Shown one piece after another: positions 60,142 to 64,000 of a DNA stretch of 64,000 bases. The notes beneath the pieces are model-generated. The model was not told the DNA's origin. It worked only from the letters and a program-made list of their open reading frames with translations, and did not search any database. Each line of letters opens with the position of its first letter. Position 1 is the first letter of the stretch. Both the position numbers and the translations under genes were made by a program. The DNA is from Gossypium raimondii (taxonomy: Eukaryota; Streptophyta; Magnoliopsida; Malvales; Malvaceae), in contig NC_068570.1 of assembly GCF_025698545.1 (NCBI RefSeq), positions 5,952,001-6,016,000 of the forward strand. Reading direction: 5' to 3'.

Positions 60142-60843
60142 TCATCAATACTCACTATTCCAAGTATCAGTACAACACTACTGACACTGTTCATTTTTTC
60201 TCTTTGGAGAAATTGTACCGATACAAGTTATACAAGTATCGATACTTCTTTGTAAGGGACCTAAATCATTCCCAAAACATTCATTTTCATGCTATGATCA
60301 ATCCAATTCATTCCCAAACATCCATCAACTAATTTAAACCTTAAAACATCTCAAAGTAACATATATATATCATCATATGTTCAAGACATAACCAAACAAA
60401 ATTTCCTACACTATCATATTCTTCAAGCTTCTTTAAGTTTCTTTCACTGATACTCATAAATATCCTAACAATACCTATGTACATGTTATAACTAATTCCA
60501 AAATAAATATTTTATATTCACTTTTAGACCTTGAGATGTGATGAGATGTGTTGAAATTGAATCCTCGCTAAATGCTTCAAATTAATCTTTTCACCTACGC
60601 GTTAGAAAAGAACGATTAAGCTTGTAAAAGTTTAGTAAGTACATCGAGAATTTAAATTTACCATTATCTTAATTAAATTTAACATGTCAATACTTTAAAT
60701 ATAACATAATGAATTTAGCTAAATAATCATTAAATGTTTATTTTCACTTGCAATCTTACCATATTTCACTTACCAATTCACTATTGATTTCACTTAACAC
60801 TTTTCGTTTTCCCTATAGTAAACTGAACTGAACAAGCAAGATA
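60142..60843. repeat. Repetitive DNA hosting the solo LTR, left part
   Basis: Contains TACCGATACAAG and AGTATCGATACTT, a repeat wording I associate with LTR regions of Malvaceae retrotransposons, then AT-rich DNA. It continues beyond the solo LTR at 63285. The orientation is probably minus. Confidence 0.4.
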
Positions 60844-61559
60844 TGTAACAGTCCGTTTTTAGTGAAATTGAAACGTGATTTTGGGACCACAAATTCGAGA
60901 CCGGAAGGAAAATTATTTTAATATTAGGTCTGCATTATGATAGAAATGTATATGTTTAATTGATAAAAGGACCAAATTGCATAACATGCAAAAGTTGAAT
61001 TCTAGTAGCTAAAATAGCTATGAAATTCAAAATCGGAGGTCCTTATATGGCAAATAGACCATTAAGAGGAGTTAGTAGATAAGTATGATGATTCATTATA
61101 GGAAAATTAAATAAAGAAAATGACTAAATTGGAAAGATGAAATAATAAAAGATGATAAATTAATTAAATAAGAAATATCATCATTTTATATCATCTTTCC
61201 CAAATTAAAACATAAAAACCCTAATGAGAGCTTGAGCTCTAGCAAACTTATTTGGCTCAATTAGATCCGGATAGACCAAATACGGAGTTAGATTAAGGAA
61301 AAGAAAAGGTGTTGGATTAGTAGATTTTGCGTACACGAACACTTGTCAAGGTAAGTTCGTGTAACTAAATTGTATAACTATATGTTTGAATTGAATGTTA
61401 TGTATGTGTGTTGTGAAATTGACATGTATGAAAATCAGACACATATCTGACAATGTCCAACAAATATTAAGTCTCATTTGAATAAATGAAATTCGATGGA
61501 TACAGGGTTCTCAAATTAGTTGTGGTCCTGCATGTGTTGTGGACACACCACAACTTAAA

Positions 61560-61930
61560 AATACGTCTCGTTATTAGCTCTCATGAGCTTCCCGTTATAT
61601 GGTTCTTGCGAGCTTCCCGTTAATAGCTCTTCGGAGCATCCCGATTGGTTGTGATTCTACATGTGTTGTGGACACACCGTAGCTCTTATGAGTGTCCTGA
61701 TATATGGCTCTTCGGAGCTTCCCGATTAAAGGCTCTGTCATGAGCTTCTCGATTAATTGGCTCTCCGGAGCTTCCCGATATTGGCTTCCTTGAACTTTCT
61801 CGATATTGGCTCGTATGAGCTTCCCATTAATGGCTCTCTATGGCTTCCCATTAATGGCTCTCTGGAGCTTCCCGTTACATGGCTCACATGAGCTTCCCAT
61901 TATGTGCTCGTATGAGCATTCTCGAATATG
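61560..61930 (+). repeat. Tandem array of ~27-bp GAGCTTCCCG units
   Basis: About a dozen units of the form GGCTCT..GGAGCTTCCCGTTA, with variants CGATAT and TCATG. The related LTR at 9469 has only one such motif (near 10868). Confidence 0.8.
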
Positions 61931-62739
61931 AATTGCTGGATTACAGATTTATACACTTTGTGTGTACTACCCGTGTATCCATCGATATTTTAAATGATTC
62001 AACAGGCAAAATCCTGACATGAGAAAATATATGAATTCGAAATGAATCATTATCTGTATATACTCGAAATACTTGGGAATTTGATGTTTGATGAGCTCAT
62101 ACATGTTTCTTGATATTCAAGTGAAATAGATGACTAACATGTTTGATAAAGTTATGTGTTTAGGCTATTAGCCAATTTGCTTTGGATGTATTTTTGTATG
62201 CTTACCTTATATGTAAATAAATGGTAAGTTAATTTCCCATTATACGAACTTACTAAGCATTAAATGCTTACTCTGTTTTATTTCCTCTGTTTTATAGTAC
62301 TTCGAAAGCTCATTGGATTGGAAGCTTGGTGGAGATATCATACACTATCCATCAGCTTGTTTCAGTATACATATAATAAACCCATTATGGTTATAATGAC
62401 ATGTATAGGTCAATTAGCCAATGTTGGCATGAAAATGTTTTGGTTGTAACTAGCCATTGGAATGGCTTGTGATGAACATGTTTTGATGTGAGTAATGGCC
62501 TTATCAAGTTTAACGTGTGCTAGTATAGTTGAATGATGGTTAATTTATAAACATATTGATGGTTGGTTTAAAATTGGTAAGTAAAGATTCTTGAATGGTT
62601 GTGGTAATATGTTAAGTAATAAGCTTAATTTTGGTTTGGTTGAATACCTTATTATGGTCTATTGATGTCCAAAAATGTTTGGTTAGGTGATGCCAAGTTC
62701 GGGTGAGAAATGTGGCCTTGGAAATGACCTATTTTCGTC

Positions 62740-63050
62740 CACATGGGCAGAGACACGGGCGTGTGTCTCAGCCGTGTGTGACACAAGGCCTAGCACATGG
62801 GCGTGTGATTTGGCCGTGTGTCCCCTACATCTTAAAATTTTCAAAATAGAATGCTCAAAATTGTTCACACTGCCTAGCACACGGGCGTGTGGCTTGGCCG
62901 TGTGACCCAAGTTAGAGAGCACCCTAATTTGGACACAGGCTGGAACACGGTCATGTGCCCTACTTCGAATGCCCATATGGCCTGAGACACGGGCGTGTCT
63001 CTTAACCATGTGAGCTACACGGCCTGGCCACACGGGCGTGTGTCCCCTGC
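62740..63050. repeat. ACACGGGCGTGTG palindrome array in the LTR
   Basis: At least eight copies or half-copies of ACACGG(G/C)CGTGTG, each nearly its own reverse complement, spaced 15-60 bp. The same kind of array lies at 11645-11710 and 13980-14165 in the split LTR. Confidence 0.75.
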
Positions 63051-63284
63051 ACCTTGGAAAAATTTTAAAGTTTTGCGAAAAATTTCTTGAGTTCCGGTTT
63101 AGTCTCGACTTGATTCTAAAGTGTATTTTGGGCATCAATGGCTCATATAAGGGACAATATGATTGATTATGGTTGATTTCTGATATGAATGAGAAATAAT
63201 ATGAAATGTTTGTGCTTGATCTGTAAACTCTGGTAATGTTCTGTAACCCTATTCCGGCAACGGATATGGGTTAGGGGTATTACA

Positions 63285-64000
63285 AGATATACAAAAAGAA
63301 AATCGAAATACACCGAAGCGCAGAATCACTGAAATGCTTCAAAGAGCCACAATCACTATGTTGCACTGAAGTGCCACGATCATTAAGTTGCACCAAAATG
63401 CCACTATCACTGATTTGCATCGAACTGTTACTATCACTATGCACGCTGAAAGTTTCCTAATTGTATGTAATCTATATCCAACATGTTCGTATCTTGTCTA
63501 CTTGGGCATTTATATTGTCATTTTCATCGTTATCACTTATCAATTAATAACATATAAAACTTTACACTCATTACAATTTAGTCCTTATTTTCATGAAAAT
63601 GAATATTCATTAAATTATCACTTTAATATCAATTAGAATTAAATTCACTATCATAAACACTTTATTTAAACTCTCAATTCAATTATTTTTATTTCACACT
63701 TCTAACTTTTACACTCTTTGCAAACTAGTCATCTTTACATCAATTTCACTACACTTAACTTTACAATCTTTTCAATTTAGTCATTGCTAACATATAATTC
63801 AATAATCACTTTATTCTCACTTGAAAATACATTTCATTTCCATATATCACTTCATTTAAATATTTTATTATAATATTTTAGTACACGATCACTTTTGAAT
63901 ATTTTATAATTTAGTCTTTAGCAATATGAAATTTCATAACCACTATAAATCCACTTCAATATCACTTTAATTTCAACTCGCTACCATAAAACACTTCATT
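63285..64000. repeat. Repetitive DNA hosting the solo LTR, right part, with 32-bp repeats
   Basis: Continues the repeat broken at 60843. At 63310-63440 four units with GCACTGAAGTGCCACGATCA (variants CACCAAAATGCCACTATC) follow each other. After that, AT-rich DNA runs to the window edge. No gene. Confidence 0.5.

Larger units (their letters stand above)
60844..63284 (+). mobile_element. Solo gypsy LTR with perfect 5-bp duplication
   Basis: A complete 2441-bp LTR from TGTAACAGTCCG to GGGGTATTACA, flanked on both sides by AGATA (60839-60843 and 63285-63289). No internal domain, so it formed by recombination between the two LTRs of an inserted element. It is a homolog of the LTR at 9469-14416. 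It has two internal arrays: GAGCTTCCCG repeats (61560-61930) and ACACGGGCGTGTG words (62740-63050). A 151-residue minus frame over the second array is a by-product. Confidence 0.85.

Noticed and set aside
61560-61930. CRISPR-like regular repeats
   Set aside because: The units follow directly without unique spacers, lie inside an LTR and the genome is a plant; it is a minisatellite.
62683-63138. 151-residue minus-strand frame rich in Arg and His
   Set aside because: It is the antisense reading of the ACACGGGCGTGTG array in the solo LTR; the repeated residues follow from the DNA repeat, not from a protein.

Overview
This window is nuclear DNA of a flowering plant. It is AT-rich, its genes have many GT-AG introns, and large parts are long terminal repeat (LTR) retrotransposons and miniature inverted-repeat elements (MITEs). 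The gypsy LTRs with arrays of the palindromic word ACACGGGCGTGTG, and their TGTAACA...TGTTACA ends, look like those I know from cotton. I infer a Malvaceae genome, probably Gossypium; this rests on recognition, not on a search.

Layout. 1-14.8 kb: no host gene; MITEs, a degenerate tandem repeat, an orphan RNase H fragment, and a gypsy 3' LTR (9469-14416) split by a second, reversed solo LTR (11712-13956). 14.9-15.6 kb: intronless RING-H2 E3 ligase gene of the BIG BROTHER type (minus). 18.7-21.8 kb: complete seven-exon gene for the 20S proteasome beta-3 subunit (minus). 22.2-24.3 kb: decayed 5' half of a copia element (minus). 26.9-31.8 kb and 38.9-46.8 kb: two tandem GH35 beta-galactosidase genes (plus). 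The first has 19 exons and a C-terminal SUEL lectin domain; the second has 18 exons and no lectin domain. A copia element with both LTRs and a 5-bp target duplication lies between them (32846-37689). 48.3-48.7 kb: broken LRR receptor kinase 5' fragment. 49.3-53.6 kb: complete 13-exon NRAMP metal transporter gene (minus). 55.2-55.6 kb: another orphan RNase H fragment. 57.1-58.4 kb: intronless P-class PPR gene (minus). 58.9-64 kb: more gypsy LTRs, including a solo LTR with a perfect AGATA duplication (60844-63284).

I built the four multi-exon genes by hand from splice sites and reading frame. Their coding lengths are 615, 2457, 2091 and 1605 nt, all multiples of three, giving proteins of 204, 818, 696 and 534 residues. 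The host genes are not an operon. They act separately: protein turnover (E3 ligase, proteasome), cell-wall galactan trimming (beta-galactosidases), metal uptake (NRAMP) and organelle RNA processing (PPR). From memory, the order proteasome beta-3, BGAL16-type galactosidase, PPR matches a short interval of Arabidopsis chromosome 1 (around At1g77405-At1g77440), so the gene skeleton looks ancestral and the repeats look like later filling.

I found no evidence of a new gene system. The items most worth a second look are the domain-divergent galactosidase pair, a microsatellite fused to a splice donor, MITEs sitting on a promoter and a splice acceptor, the palindrome arrays in the LTRs, and a copia element whose six clear in-frame stops are all TAG.
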